A stretch of DNA of 64,000 nt from Paracoccus tibetensis (GTDB lineage Bacteria > Pseudomonadota > Alphaproteobacteria > Rhodobacterales > Rhodobacteraceae), in the NCBI RefSeq assembly GCF_900102505.1, contig NZ_FMVT01000003.1, forward strand, positions 303,926 through 367,925, in the 5' to 3' direction. The number at the start of each line of letters is the position of its first letter. The stretch's first letter is position 1. Shown here in pieces: positions 55,399 through 64,000 of the stretch. Made by a program: the position numbers and the translations under genes. A model generated the notes under the pieces. It was not told the DNA's origin. It searched no databases and saw only the letters and a list, made by a program, of their open reading frames with translations.

Positions 55399-56652
55399 TC
55401 AGGCCAGCAGCCGCGCCCCGTCATGCGCGCGCGGGGCCAGCGCCATCAGCGCCCCCTCCGGCTGGTCCTCGGCAAAGGACACCTCGGTGAACTGCTCGGT
55501 CCGCCCAAGCCGCGGCCCCTCGGTCAAGACCCGGTGCACCCGCCCCACCTGCGCCTCCAGATGCCGCTGCAGGGCCGCATCCCCCGCCGCCCGCAGCCGC
55601 GCCGCACGCTCGCGGATCGCCCGGCCCGGCACCGCAGGCATCCGCGCCGCCGGCGTGCCCTTGCGCGCCGAATAGGGGAAGACATGCAGGAAGGTCAGCC
55701 TGCAGTCCTCGACCAGCTTCAGCGAGTTCTGGAACATCGCCTCGGTTTCGGTCGGAAAGCCTGCGATGATGTCGGCGCCGAAGACCATGTCCGGCCGCAG
55801 CCGCCGCGCCTCGTCGCAAAACGCTATCGCGTCGTCCCGCAGATGCCGCCGCTTCATCCGCTTCAGGATCATATCGTCGCCCGCCTGCAGCGACAGGTGC
55901 AGATGCGGCATCAGCCGCGGCTCGGTCGCAATTGCCAGCATCAGGTTCTCGTCCGCCTCGATCGAGTCGATCGAAGAAATCCGCAGCCGCGCCAGGTCCG
56001 GCACCAGCCGCAGGATGCGCATGACCAGATCGCCAAGCCGAGGCGTTCCTGGCAGGTCCGCCCCCCACGAGGTCAGGTCGACCCCCGTCAGCACCACCTC
56101 GTGAAAGCCCCGCCCGACGAGGCGCTTGATCTGTTCGACCACGACCCCGGCGGGCACAGAGCGGGAATTGCCCCGCCCGAAGGGGATGATGCAGAAGGTG
56201 CAACGGTGATCGCAGCCGTTCTGGACCTGCACATAAGCCCGGTGCCGCCCGAAGCCGTCGATCAGGTGGCCCGCCGTCTCGCGCACCGACATGATGTCGT
56301 CGACCAGCACCTTCTCGGTCTCGCCGATCAGGTCGGGGGCTCGCAGCGCCGCCCAGGTCTCGGGCTGCATCTTCTCGTGATTGCCAACGACCCGCGTGAC
56401 CTCGGGCATGGCGGCGAAGGTCTCGGGCTCGGTCTGCGCCGCGCAGCCGGTCACGATCACCGGCGCGCCCGGATTCTCGCGCGCCAGCCGCCGAATTTCC
56501 TGCCGGGCCTTGCGCACGGCCTCGGCCGTCACCGCGCAGGTATTGACGACCACCGCGCCCGACAGGCCCGCCGCCTCGGCCATCTCGCGCATCGCCTCGG
56601 TCTCGTAGGCGTTGAGCCGGCAGCCGAGCGTGGAAAAGACCGGCGCGCTCAC
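55399..56652 (-). CDS. mtaB: tRNA t6A37 methylthiotransferase
   Basis: A 417-residue radical-SAM methylthiotransferase. The N-terminal UPF0004 domain has FSTLGCRLNAYETEAM and VVNTCAVT. The radical-SAM cluster CDHRCTFCIIPFGRG lies near residues 147-154. SADIIAGFPTE-type and HVFPYSARKGTPAA motifs follow. It makes 2-methylthio-t6A at tRNA position 37. The GTG start 56650-56652 overlaps the dapF stop as GTGA; an upstream ATG would extend into dapF. Confidence 0.94.
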   Translation of the reverse strand: MSAPVFSTLGCRLNAYETEAMREMAEAAGLSGAVVVNTCAVTAEAVRKARQEIRRLARENPGAPVIVTGCAAQTEPETFAAMPEVTRVVGNHEKMQPETWAALRAPDLIGETEKVLVDDIMSVRETAGHLIDGFGRHRAYVQVQNGCDHRCTFCIIPFGRGNSRSVPAGVVVEQIKRLVGRGFHEVVLTGVDLTSWGADLPGTPRLGDLVMRILRLVPDLARLRISSIDSIEADENLMLAIATEPRLMPHLHLSLQAGDDMILKRMKRRHLRDDAIAFCDEARRLRPDMVFGADIIAGFPTETEAMFQNSLKLVEDCRLTFLHVFPYSARKGTPAARMPAVPGRAIRERAARLRAAGDAALQRHLEAQVGRVHRVLTEGPRLGRTEQFTEVSFAEDQPEGALMALAPRAHDGARLLA

Positions 56653-57476
56653 GATGCCATCCATTCCGGCGTCAGCACGCCCGAAAAGACGACCGAGGTC
56701 GCCCCTTCCATCCAGACCCCATCCTCGCGCCAGTCAATCATCAGGCTTCCGCCCGGCACATGTACGCGCACCCGCCGCCCGGTCAGCCCCCGCCGCGCCG
56801 CCGCCACCGCCGCCGCGCAAGAGCATGAGCCCGAGGCCAGCGTCGCCCCCGTCCCCCGCTCCCAGATCCGCAGCCGGATTTCGTCCCGCGACAGCACTTC
56901 GACCACTTCGACATTGGTGCGCTGCGGGTAAAGCGGGTGATGCTCCATCGCCGGCCCGAAGCTCGCAAGGTCCACCGCCTCCGCATCCGGCACGAAGAAG
57001 GTCACATGCGGGTTGCCCATGCCGGTCGCCACCGGATCGCCGTCGATGGGCAGATGGTCGATGTCCACCTCGCGCGCCAGCGGGATGACCTGCCAGTCCA
57101 GCACCGGCGGCCCCATGTTGACCCGCGTCAGCCCGCCGCCGGCATCCTCGGCCAGCAGCATCCCGTGATCCGTCCGCAGCCGCAGGCGCGTCGCCCCGGT
57201 CTCGTCCATCAGCCAACGCGCGATGCAGCGCGTCGCGTTGCCGCAGGCCGAGGACAGCGAGCCGTCCGCGTTCCAGAACACCAGCCGCGCATCGGCCTCC
57301 GCGTCATCCTCGATTGCCGCGAGCTGGTCGAAGCCGACGCCCCGGTTGCGGTCGGCAATGCGCGTGACAAGCCCTGCCGCAGGCCGGGGCAGGCCGCCGC
57401 GCAGGTCAAGAACCACGAAATCGTTTCCAAGGCCGTGCATCTTCAGGAAGGGCAGGCCGCCATCAGCTTGGGTCAT
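56649..57476 (-). CDS. dapF: diaminopimelate epimerase
   Basis: A 275-residue PLP-independent epimerase (LL- to meso-diaminopimelate) for lysine and peptidoglycan. It starts MTQADGGLPFLKMHGLGNDFVVLD. The two catalytic cysteines lie in SSACGNATRCIAR (near residue 77) and SGSCSCAAAVAAA (near residue 218). MGNPHVTFFV is also typical. An in-frame ATG 21 bases upstream lacks conserved sequence. Confidence 0.95.
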   Translation of the reverse strand: MTQADGGLPFLKMHGLGNDFVVLDLRGGLPRPAAGLVTRIADRNRGVGFDQLAAIEDDAEADARLVFWNADGSLSSACGNATRCIARWLMDETGATRLRLRTDHGMLLAEDAGGGLTRVNMGPPVLDWQVIPLAREVDIDHLPIDGDPVATGMGNPHVTFFVPDAEAVDLASFGPAMEHHPLYPQRTNVEVVEVLSRDEIRLRIWERGTGATLASGSCSCAAAVAAARRGLTGRRVRVHVPGGSLMIDWREDGVWMEGATSVVFSGVLTPEWMAS

Positions 57477-57530
57477 GGCGGGCGATATAGGCCCCATGCG
57501 GCGATTCCGCCAGAAGCTTCATTTTTGCGC

Positions 57531-57559
57531 TTGACGCTCCCGGCCACCGCCCCTAGGTA
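57531..57559 (+). promoter_or_regulatory. sigma-70-type promoter of tRNA-Lys
   Basis: TTGACG (57531-57536) and TAGGTA (57554-57559) are separated by 17 bases, and the tRNA begins 13 bases after the -10. The spacing and position fit a vegetative promoter. Confidence 0.65.
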
Positions 57560-57571
57560 CCCCCTCGTGTT

Positions 57572-57647
57572 GGGCCCATAGCTCAGTTGGTAGAGCAACT
57601 GACTTTTAATCAGTGGGTCACAGGTTCGAATCCTGTTGGGCTCACCA
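57572..57647 (+). tRNA. tRNA-Lys (anticodon TTT)
   Basis: A 76-base tRNA with encoded CCA (57645-57647). The acceptor arms GGGCCCA and TGGGCTC pair with one G-U wobble. The D arm AGCTCAGTTGGTAGAGC is canonical. The anticodon arm CTGACTTTTAATCAG presents TTT, and the T arm ACAGGTTCGAATCCTGT is standard. Confidence 0.97.
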
Positions 57648-57744
57648 CTGAACCTCCTTTCTTCATGCATGCTCATGTCGGCGCGGGGTTGTGCCTGATG
57701 CGCTTTCGTGCAGACAGGGCGCGACGCTGGAAGGAGACCCGCAC

Positions 57745-58167
57745 ATGAAGACCATCCGCAGACTCGATCTGGACGACGCGCGCCGGCTGATCGCCGGTGC
57801 TGCCATCCGCGCGCAACAGATCGGCGTGCCGATGTGCATCGCCGTCACCGACGAATCCGGCCAACTGATCGCGTTCGAGCGGATGGAGGGCGGCAAGGTC
57901 ACCTCGACCACCATCGCGATCGACAAGGCCTTCACCGCGGCGGCGGCGAAGAAGGCGACGCACGACTACGGCAGCGCAAGCCAGCCGGGCGCGCCGGCCT
58001 ATGGCATCAACTCGGCCATCGGCGGCCGGTTGATGGTGGTGGGCGGCGGGTTGCCCGTTCTGTTCGAGGATGAGGTTGTGGGCGGGGTCGGCATCTCGTC
58101 GGGCACGCCAGCGCAGGATCAGGACGTGGCCGAAGCCGCCATCGCGCATTGGCGCCGCCAGGACTGA
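57745..58167 (+). CDS. GlcG/HbpS-family protein
   Basis: A 140-residue small protein with the GlcG/HbpS fold signature: MCIAVTDESGQLIAFERMEGG, IAIDKAFTAAAAKKATH, YGINSAIGGRLMVVGGGLPVLFEDEVVGGVGISSG and QDQDVAEAAIA. Related proteins bind heme or act in glycolate metabolism, but none is named here. AAGGAG stands just before ATG 57745, which decides it over an upstream ATG. It follows tRNA-Lys. Confidence 0.85.
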   Translation: MKTIRRLDLDDARRLIAGAAIRAQQIGVPMCIAVTDESGQLIAFERMEGGKVTSTTIAIDKAFTAAAAKKATHDYGSASQPGAPAYGINSAIGGRLMVVGGGLPVLFEDEVVGGVGISSGTPAQDQDVAEAAIAHWRRQD

Positions 58168-58221
58168 GGCAGACGAAGGCGCGGCGCCCTCGGCCGCGCC
58201 CCCCCGCAGGCGGGTGCCTGC

Positions 58222-59262
58222 TCAGGCGGGCAGCTCGATCTGGATCTTGACGTCCGTCTCGCGGCCCTCGGCGGCGCGGTCGAAGGCGGCGATGCTGTCC
58301 GCGAAGGGCACGGTCAACGAGATCAGCGGCTTCAGGTCCACCTTCCCCGACGCGATGAGCGCGATGGCGCGGTCGTAGACGTTGGCGTAGCGGAAGACCG
58401 TCTCGAGCCGCAGTTCCTTGGCCTGCAGCCCCACGATGTCCACCGGGACCGGATCGACCGGCATGCCCACCAGCACCACGGCCCCGCCGGGTCGGGCGAG
58501 CTTTGGCAGGCCGAGGATGGCGGGCGCGGCGCCCGAGCACTCGAAGACGACGTCGGCGCCCCAGCCTCCGGTGGCTTCGGCGATGGCGTCGGCGGCCGGG
58601 ATGCCGCGGATGTTGATCGTCTCGATGCCGGGATAGGCGCCGATGATGTCCAGCTTGGGTTGGGCGAGATCGGCCACGTAGACGCGGGCGCAGCCGCCGG
58701 CGAGGGCGGCGAGGGCGGTCATCATCCCGATGGGGCCCGCGCCGACGACCATGCCGACATCGCCCGGCTGGATTCGGGCGCGCAGGGCGGCCTGCATGCC
58801 GATCGCGAAAGGCTCGACCATCGCGCCCTCGGCGAACGAGACGTTGTCGGGCAGGCGGTAGGTGTAGGCGGCCGGATGCACGACATGCGGCGTCAGGCAG
58901 CCGTGGACGGGCGGCGTCGCCCAGAAGGTCACGTCCGGGTCGACGTTGTAGATCCCCATCTTCGCGGCGCGCGAGGCCGGGTTCGGGATGCCCGGCTCCA
59001 TGCAGACGCGGTCGCCGGGCTTGAGGTGGCGCACCTCGGCGCCGACCTCCACCACGGTGCCCGCCGCCTCATGCCCCAGCACCATCGGCGCGTTCACGAC
59101 GAAGGGGCCGATCTTGCCATGCGTGTAGTAATGCACATCCGAGCCGCAGATGCCGACGGTGCGGACGGCGATCCGCACATCCGCCGGCCCCATCCGCTGC
59201 TCGAGCGGGAGGTCCCGCAGCGACAGCTCGCCCTTGCGCTCCAGAACCAGCGATGTCGGCAT
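58222..59262 (-). CDS. zinc-dependent alcohol dehydrogenase, xylitol-dehydrogenase-like
   Basis: A 346-residue medium-chain dehydrogenase. [52 protein letters not shown] and the NAD-binding [21 protein letters not shown] are those of sorbitol/xylitol dehydrogenases. The catalytic zinc ligands would be Cys and His in these motifs; the usual structural zinc four-Cys loop is not clearly present. It converts xylitol or a related polyol to a ketose. It stands alone. Confidence 0.87.
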   Translation of the reverse strand: MPTSLVLERKGELSLRDLPLEQRMGPADVRIAVRTVGICGSDVHYYTHGKIGPFVVNAPMVLGHEAAGTVVEVGAEVRHLKPGDRVCMEPGIPNPASRAAKMGIYNVDPDVTFWATPPVHGCLTPHVVHPAAYTYRLPDNVSFAEGAMVEPFAIGMQAALRARIQPGDVGMVVGAGPIGMMTALAALAGGCARVYVADLAQPKLDIIGAYPGIETINIRGIPAADAIAEATGGWGADVVFECSGAAPAILGLPKLARPGGAVVLVGMPVDPVPVDIVGLQAKELRLETVFRYANVYDRAIALIASGKVDLKPLISLTVPFADSIAAFDRAAEGRETDVKIQIELPA

Positions 59263-59422
59263 GTCGCCCTCCCTTGATCATGCTCACGGCCGGCGGTCAG
59301 CACCGCGAGTCGGCCAGGGCGCAAGGAACGACAGCGCGCGGCGCATGTAAATGATCTTGGAGGCTGACCTTCATGAAGGACCATGCGGAGATTGGCAGCG
59401 GCGATGGGGGCTGTGCCGGCCG

Positions 59423-60895
59423 TCAGACCAGGTAGGCGAGGCGCAGCCCGCCCCAGTGGCGACCATGGATCATGATCGGGGACGAGACGTCCTTCATCAT
59501 CGCGAACTCGCCGTTGCCCATGTCGCGGCGATAGGCCTGCAGGAGGAACGGGTGGCGGTTGCGTCCCGCGCGCAGGCCCACACGGTCGTTGAAGATGCGG
59601 CGGTTGCGGGCATGCTTGGCGTTCCACTCGGCCTCGCCGGCACGCTGCGGCTGGCTGAACTTTAGGTTGTGGGTCGGGATGTAGCCGTTGCGGTCGATCG
59701 CCGCGCAGAAGACGACCCGGCGGTCGAGATCGAGCACCGGTTCCTGCAGGGGCGGCAGCAGCCGGTCCGTAAGATCGGTGAAGGCGGTCAGATGCTGCAG
59801 CGGTGCGCTGCCCCTGATCTCGCGGTAGTGGCTGTCGAAGAGCGCGCCCTCCGAGATGTCGCCGCGCGCCAGTGCCTCCTCGAAGGCGGACGAGATCCGC
59901 AAGGCGACGGCCTGGGCGGTCTTGATGAAGGTGCTGTCCACCGTCTCGACCCCGAGATGGGAGACGTCCATGATCAGCTGCTCGGACGTGTCCGTCAGCG
60001 TGGCCAGCGCGTCCGAGGCCTGCGCGATGGAGGATGCGGCCAGGGCCACGCTCCGCGTCATGGTCGAGACATCCGCATCCGCCCCCGCCATGTCCGTGCC
60101 GATCGTCCGGGCGGCGTCCAGGATTTCCTCCTGCACGCGGCGCATCTGGCTGAAGGTTTGCGGCAGCGTCTCGATGGTGTGGCTGACTGCGCCCGTCTCG
60201 GCGCGGATGGTTGCGGCCAGGGCGTCTGCATGGCTGGCGGTGGTGATCGCCTCGTGAACCTGGCCGCCGAGTTCCGCCAGGGTGTCGCCGATCTCGCTGG
60301 TGGCCTGCGCGGCCTGGTTCGACAGCTCCTTGACCTCGCGCGCGATGACCATGAAGCCGCGGCCCTGTTCGCCCGCCCGTGCCGCCTCGACCGAGGCGTT
60401 GAGCGACAGGAGGTTCGTCTGACGGGCGATGCGCGTCACATGGTCCGAGACCTTCGAGACCCGCGAGAGCGTGGTCGAGACCTCGCCGAGCCGCGTGGAG
60501 ATCTCGGCCACCCGGTCGGTCAGCTTCGTGACGCAGGCAACGAGTTCCGTCAGCCGGAAATGGGTGTCGGCGGCACGCGTCTCGGCGGTGGCGGCGTTGT
60601 CGAGCGCATGGCCTGCCACCTGCGCGACCTGCGCGCCCGAGGCGGCGATGGAGGTGATCCGGCCCTGCATCACCTCGAAGAAGTCGCGGTTCTGGCTGAC
60701 GAGGCGGCTGACATCCTGAACGTCGCCCGACACCTCGGCCAGAGTCACCGCCAGGCTGCCGACCGATTGCGCCACCGCCTTCACGCTGTCGCGCTGCGCG
60801 GCGTCCAGCTGCCACGCATCCGAGCCATCCTGCGCCACCCTGTCCACAGCCCCCAGGGAGTGATCGCCCCACTGCTCAACCGCTGCCTGCTGCAT
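59423..60895 (-). CDS. soluble methyl-accepting chemotaxis protein with C-terminal sensor domain
   Basis: A 490-residue protein with no transmembrane helix. Residues about 1-330 form a long coiled coil including the MCP hairpin tip [30 protein letters not shown] and [15 protein letters not shown]. The C-terminus ([14 protein letters not shown], then [24 protein letters not shown]...DRVGLRA, and [13 protein letters not shown]) is a Cache-like or PAS-like ligand domain of known MCP neighbours. The sensor lies after the signalling part, the reverse of classical receptors. ATG 60893-60895 has AAAGGA upstream. Confidence 0.85.
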   Translation of the reverse strand: MQQAAVEQWGDHSLGAVDRVAQDGSDAWQLDAAQRDSVKAVAQSVGSLAVTLAEVSGDVQDVSRLVSQNRDFFEVMQGRITSIAASGAQVAQVAGHALDNAATAETRAADTHFRLTELVACVTKLTDRVAEISTRLGEVSTTLSRVSKVSDHVTRIARQTNLLSLNASVEAARAGEQGRGFMVIAREVKELSNQAAQATSEIGDTLAELGGQVHEAITTASHADALAATIRAETGAVSHTIETLPQTFSQMRRVQEEILDAARTIGTDMAGADADVSTMTRSVALAASSIAQASDALATLTDTSEQLIMDVSHLGVETVDSTFIKTAQAVALRISSAFEEALARGDISEGALFDSHYREIRGSAPLQHLTAFTDLTDRLLPPLQEPVLDLDRRVVFCAAIDRNGYIPTHNLKFSQPQRAGEAEWNAKHARNRRIFNDRVGLRAGRNRHPFLLQAYRRDMGNGEFAMMKDVSSPIMIHGRHWGGLRLAYLV

Positions 60896-61536
60896 TTGCC
60901 GCGCTGTCCTTTTCTGACCTGCGACCGGTCCCACTGCCCCGGCCGATCCCAAGCGGTAGCGGGCCGGCATTGAGAAAGGATGAATTTGCCTGCGCGGCTA
61001 ACAAAGATCAGGCGCCTGCTGAGGAGGCCGGCTGCGTTCTCGGCGCATCTTGAAGAAGCTGCTGCTGCTGCTATCTCTGCGTGCAGCTTCCAATCATGGG
61101 CGGCACGGTCCGGATGACCCAGAAGGCGCATCAGATGACGCGGATCCTGCCTGCCTTGGGCGCGGCGGTCGTGATCGTCCTGCTGGTCGCGCTCGGCCTG
61201 CGCGGTCCCGGACCTGCGCCGGTGCTGCCGGGCGGACTGGCCGCGCCGCATCACGATCTAGCCGAGCTTGCGCTGCCCGCCGGGCAGGCCGTGCTGGAGC
61301 GCGTCCTCGCCCCTGCAGGCCCGGACGGTCCGCTTCCCGACGGGGTCGCGCCAGTCCGGCAGCTGCGGCCTGCGCGCACCCGCCGCGCGAGCCTCGCCGC
61401 CCCATGCGCGCTTTCGCGGCGGCGCCACCTGACGGCGACGCCGCGCGCCCCTCCGTCACGTCCTGCCTGACAGACCTTACCGCCGCCGCGAACGTTGCGG
61501 GCGGCCGACCCGACCTGTCGTGCAAGGACGCAGACG
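60896..61536. other. 641 bases without a confident gene
   Basis: This stretch contains the upstream region of the chemoreceptor gene and an open frame from ATG 61135 to TGA 61468-61470 (111 codons). Its start is hydrophobic (MTRILPALGAAVVIVLLVAL), but it then turns into Ala/Pro/Arg-rich sequence without recognised motifs. A weak ribosome site makes it doubtful. I see no RNA gene, no repeat and no clear promoter. Confidence 0.5.
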
Positions 61537-61668
61537 ATGACTCATGAGAACGAACCGACCCCGCCCGTGCCGCATCAGAGCATGCGCTGGACAGAGGTGC
61601 TGCTGCACTGGACGATCTTCATCGGCCTGATGACGGCCCTGATCGGAGGTGCCGCGCTGCTCTTTTAG
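61537..61668 (+). CDS. short single-helix membrane protein
   Basis: A 43-residue frame beginning MTHENEPTPPVPHQSMRW, with one membrane helix of about 24 residues (VLLHWTIFIGLMTALIGGAALLF) and then a stop. AAGGACG lies 7-13 bases before ATG 61537. Its last 4 bases overlap the stop of the convergent DUF1284 gene. The proline-rich then hydrophobic layout resembles a real small membrane protein, but I recognise no family. Confidence 0.4.
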   Translation: MTHENEPTPPVPHQSMRWTEVLLHWTIFIGLMTALIGGAALLF

Positions 61669-62090
61669 CGGGCCGGCAGCAGCGCCTGCTGATAGCCCGT
61701 TGCCGCGACCTCGCCGCAAAGCTGCTGCCATTCGCAGCCGCCGCAGGCCGGCCGGAGGTCGCCCGCCGTGAAGGCGGCGCGCAGCCGGGCCAGCGTCGGG
61801 CCGTCAAGAACGATCCTGTCGCCGGGTGCGAGCGGACGGCGCAGCAGCGCCTCGATCCGGGCGCGGGCATGGGCGTCGCGTTCCAGCACCCCAGGCCCAT
61901 CGCAATGGTCCTGCGGCGCGGCGTCCGGCGGGCGGCAGATGTCGTCCGCGCCCTCGACGATCAGCGCCGGCTCGCCGCCGGCCAGGCGCCGGGCGATCGC
62001 CGTCATGTTCCGTGTGAAGGCAGGGGAATATCCCCTGCCGACATAGGTCAGCACGCACAGAAGATGGTGCGCGCGCAGGCGGACCGTCAT
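61665..62090 (-). CDS. DUF1284 domain protein
   Basis: A 141-residue protein: MTVRLRAHHLLCVLTYVGRGYSPAFTRNM at the N-terminus, CRPPDAAPQDHCDGPGVLERD in the middle and CGGCEWQQLC near the end. The several cysteines could bind an iron-sulfur cluster or zinc. The ATG overlaps the bioY stop as ATGA, so it is translated with bioY. Its link to biotin metabolism is only by position. Confidence 0.82.
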   Translation of the reverse strand: MTVRLRAHHLLCVLTYVGRGYSPAFTRNMTAIARRLAGGEPALIVEGADDICRPPDAAPQDHCDGPGVLERDAHARARIEALLRRPLAPGDRIVLDGPTLARLRAAFTAGDLRPACGGCEWQQLCGEVAATGYQQALLPAR

Positions 62091-62668
62091 GCCTTGGACT
62101 TGCGGCCCTGGGTCATCACCCGCAGCGTCACGGCGGCAAGGCCCGACTTCAGGATGCCGCCGACGATGAAGGGCAGGACGCCGGCGATGATCGCCTGCTT
62201 CGGCCCGATGATCGTCGCAAGCCAGGCCGCCCCCACCACGAGGCAGAGCGCGTTGCCGACCAGCATCGAGACGAAGGCGAGGCCGACGCGCCGCCCGTTC
62301 CACCCGCGCTCGGCCAGCCAGCCGGTCACCATCGCAGCCAGCAGGAAGGCCAGAAGGTAGCCGCCGGTCGGGCCGAAGAAATGCGGCAGCCCGCCCGCGC
62401 CGCCGGCAAGCACCGGCAGACCGACCGCCGCCTGCCCCAGCCAAGCCAGAACGGTCGCAGCGCCGAGACGCCAGCCGTAGAGCGCGCCGATCAGCGTCAC
62501 GGCGAAGGTCTGCATCGTCACCGGGACCGGCACCATGGGCACGACGATCCAGGACGACAGCGTCAGGATGAGGCTGCCGACACCGACAGCGAGGATCTTC
62601 CAGGCCGCCGAGCGGTGCTGAAGGTCCAGTGGGCTGAATTGCGGCAGGGCCGCGACATTGCTCTTCAT
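62087..62668 (-). CDS. bioY: biotin transporter BioY
   Basis: A 193-residue S-component of the ECF/BioY biotin importer with about six hydrophobic helices. It contains VPVTMQTFAVTLIGALYGWRLG, GLPVLAGGAGGLPHFFGPTGGYLLAFLLAA and LGNALCL-type GNALCLVVGAAWLA. ATG 62666-62668 has GGATGGA before it and matches the family start; another ATG sits 9 bases upstream. No bioM or bioN is next to it, as in many alphaproteobacteria. A BioR box lies in its promoter. Confidence 0.93.
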   Translation of the reverse strand: MKSNVAALPQFSPLDLQHRSAAWKILAVGVGSLILTLSSWIVVPMVPVPVTMQTFAVTLIGALYGWRLGAATVLAWLGQAAVGLPVLAGGAGGLPHFFGPTGGYLLAFLLAAMVTGWLAERGWNGRRVGLAFVSMLVGNALCLVVGAAWLATIIGPKQAIIAGVLPFIVGGILKSGLAAVTLRVMTQGRKSKA

Positions 62669-62681
62669 GAGGTCCATCCAG

Positions 62682-62692
62682 ATTATAGATAG
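62682..62692 (-). promoter_or_regulatory. BioR operator overlapping the bioY promoter
   Basis: Plus-strand TTATAGATAG (62683-62692) matches the BioR consensus TTATMKATAA at 9 of 10 positions. On the minus strand it overlaps a perfect -10 hexamer TATAAT (62682-62687), 14 bases before the bioY start. A bound repressor would block RNA polymerase. The GntR regulator next door is the likely BioR. Confidence 0.75.
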
Positions 62693-62771
62693 TTTTCTTG
62701 TCCTATCTCTGGAAGAACGCATGGATCGGCCGCCGTGGCAAGACATCGCAGGCGCGGCCGCTGCCGACGCG

Positions 62772-63416
62772 TCAGCGCACCAGCGGCGGACGCCGCTTCG
62801 GGCCTTGCCCGATCCATTGCACATGCCGCGCCAGCACCGCCGTCGCCGCGGCCAGATCACCCTCGCGCAGCGCCGCGAGGATGGCGCGGTGGTCGCGGTC
62901 GGTCGGCGTCTCCCACTCGGCCCGCCAGCCGGCGAAGAGGAATCGGGCGCTTGCCGTTTGCAAGTCGTCGATGCTGCGCAGCAGGCGGGGCATGGCGCAG
63001 GGCGACAGGATCAGGCGGTGGAAGCGGCGGTTGGCCTCTTCCCAGGCCTGCACGTCCCCCGCCCGGTCGCCGGCGCGCGTCGCCTCCTCGGCCTCGTCGA
63101 GGATCGACTGCGTCAGGTGCGGCGCGGCGTGGCGCAGGGCCAGCACCTCCAGCGCGGCGCGCATCTCGGCGATCTCGCGCATCTCGTCCAAGCTGACGCC
63201 GCAGACCCGGACGCCGCGGCGCGGCTCGCTCTCGACCAGGCCCTGCGCCTCCAGCCGCCGGAAGGCCTCGCGCACGGGGACATGGCTGGTGCCGAATTCG
63301 ACCGCGACATGGTCCTGCCGCAGTCGGCTGCCGGCGGCGATCTGCCCGGCGACGATGCGGTCGGCCAACTCTCGGCTGATGCGGGCGGCGATGGGTTCGG
63401 CAGGGGCGCGGCTCAT
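62772..63416 (-). CDS. bioR: GntR/FadR-family regulator, probable BioR
   Basis: A 214-residue regulator. The N-terminal winged helix reads ISRELADRIVAGQIAAGSRLRQDHVAVEFGTSHVPVREAFRRLEAQGLVESEPRRGVRV. The C-terminal FCD domain includes EMRAALEVLALRHAAPHL and RFHRLILSPCAMPRLL. The helix-turn-helix and FCD layout is that of BioR, the alphaproteobacterial repressor of biotin genes. The BioR box upstream of the adjacent bioY supports the name, which remains an inference. Confidence 0.78.
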   Translation of the reverse strand: MSRAPAEPIAARISRELADRIVAGQIAAGSRLRQDHVAVEFGTSHVPVREAFRRLEAQGLVESEPRRGVRVCGVSLDEMREIAEMRAALEVLALRHAAPHLTQSILDEAEEATRAGDRAGDVQAWEEANRRFHRLILSPCAMPRLLRSIDDLQTASARFLFAGWRAEWETPTDRDHRAILAALREGDLAAATAVLARHVQWIGQGPKRRPPLVR

Positions 63417-63582
63417 GCCGGCAGGGATAGGCGGGCAGGGCGCGAAGCGGAAGTGGCAAGCTGCCGCAATGTCGTAACCTGCCCCTGCCGTGGTCGCAAA
63501 CAGGCCGCCGCGCGGCCCGCCGATCCGGCAGAACGAGGCGATTGGCCCGAGGGGCCGCGCATCCGCAGTCAAGGAATCCGCC

Positions 63583-64000
63583 ATGTCATCTTTTCCGTCT
63601 CGTGCCCGTGTCGTGATTGTCGGTCTTGGTGGGATCGTCGGTGCGTCGGTGGCGCATCACCTGGTGGAGAATGGCTGGGACGATATTGTCGGGATCGACA
63701 AGTCGGGGGTTCCGACGGATGTGGGCTCGACGGCGCATGCCTCGGACTTCTGCTATGCGACCAGCCACGATCTTCTGTCCTGCTGGACGACCATGTACTC
63801 GATGGATTTCTACGAGAAGATGGGCAACTACAAGCGCATCGGGGGCCTCGAGGTCGCGCGGGTCGGGGACGACGCGCGCATGGCCGAGCTGAAGCGGCGC
63901 GTGGACAGCGGCAAGGCGTTCGGGACCAATGTCAGCATCATCTCGGCGGCCGAGGCCAAGGCGAAGTTCCCGCTCTTGGAGGAGGACCAGATCCAGGGCG
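63583..64000 (+). CDS. FAD-dependent oxidoreductase, N-terminal part
   Basis: The first 139 codons of a gene that runs off the window. The N-terminus MSSFPSRARVVIVGLGGIVGASVAHHLVENGWDDI shows a Rossmann dinucleotide-binding G-x-G-x-x-G. TAHASDFCYATSHDLLSCW follows, which fits dimethylglycine/sarcosine-dehydrogenase-like flavoproteins that also carry a GcvT domain. The ATG at 63583 has AAGGAATCC before it. The C-terminus is not visible, so the exact substrate class is uncertain. Confidence 0.75.
   Translation, partial: MSSFPSRARVVIVGLGGIVGASVAHHLVENGWDDIVGIDKSGVPTDVGSTAHASDFCYATSHDLLSCWTTMYSMDFYEKMGNYKRIGGLEVARVGDDARMAELKRRVDSGKAFGTNVSIISAAEAKAKFPLLEEDQIQG

Noticed and set aside
61135..61470. 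111-codon frame starting with a hydrophobic segment
   Set aside because: After the first 25 residues it becomes low-complexity Ala/Pro/Arg sequence, the ribosome site is weak, and similar long frames exist on the other strand.

Overview
The window looks like a chromosomal segment of a Rhodobacteraceae/Paracoccus-like alphaproteobacterium. The evidence is the very high GC, the aerobic (CobG-type) cobalamin cluster, a BioR-type biotin switch, a repeat family resembling the hairpin repeats of Rhodobacterales, and the many ATGA/GTGA start-stop overlaps. It is mostly housekeeping and metabolic DNA, with one foreign, AT-rich scar at the left end.

Layout. 1-111: 3' end of carB. 178-1969: two broken genes, namely an AT-rich gene with a C-terminal HEPN-like R-x4-H motif cut by a frameshift, and a BrnA-type antitoxin gene with an in-frame stop. 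2083-16935: aerobic cobalamin synthesis, transcribed mostly leftward. One cobalamin riboswitch (3528-3718) heads cbiM-cobF. A second (16070-16248) heads DUF1636-cobW-cobN-cobG-cobH-cobI-cobJ and probably cobL-cobE-cobM-cobB. cobK lies inverted inside this run and cobO is divergent at the right edge; cobA (precorrin-2 supply) is about 21 kb away at 37622. 17029-19140: trehalose synthesis (otsBA), followed by a candidate small RNA with anti-Shine-Dalgarno loops. 19373-21919: aroQ, asparaginase, DUF924.

22072-26329 is an aromatic ring-cleavage/quinone-detoxification-like locus: a glyoxalase-fold dioxygenase fused to an alpha/beta hydrolase, two further glyoxalase-fold proteins and a LysR regulator. 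Two of its promoters carry the same bipartite operator with identical spacing. 26632-32039: alpha-glucosidase and a four-gene osmoprotectant-type ABC importer in YehZYXW order. 32132-37452: YgiB/YgiC pair, TspO-like protein, glutathione peroxidase, SDR, photolyase. 38485-42114: a 1209-residue RTX protein with a beta-propeller-like N-terminus. 42111-45490: queG, a GST/FzlA-like protein, mtgA and two small proteins.

45693-51315: a three-subunit molybdenum hydroxylase (PaoABC/YagTSR type) coupled to a catalase-like protein and an XdhC-type factor. 51331-57647: dxs-ispA-xseB-deacetylase, mtaB-dapF and tRNA-Lys(TTT). 57745-64000: a GlcG-like protein, xylitol-dehydrogenase-like enzyme, soluble chemoreceptor with a C-terminal sensor, bioY with a BioR box and a bioR-like regulator, and the start of a FAD oxidoreductase.

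The points most worth a second look are the duplicated bipartite operator in the LysR locus, the repeat that has become 20-odd in-frame codons of cobN (with a sister copy abutting queG), the anti-Shine-Dalgarno RNA candidate, and the frameshifted HEPN-like gene. No database search was possible. Family names come from recognised motifs and gene order.
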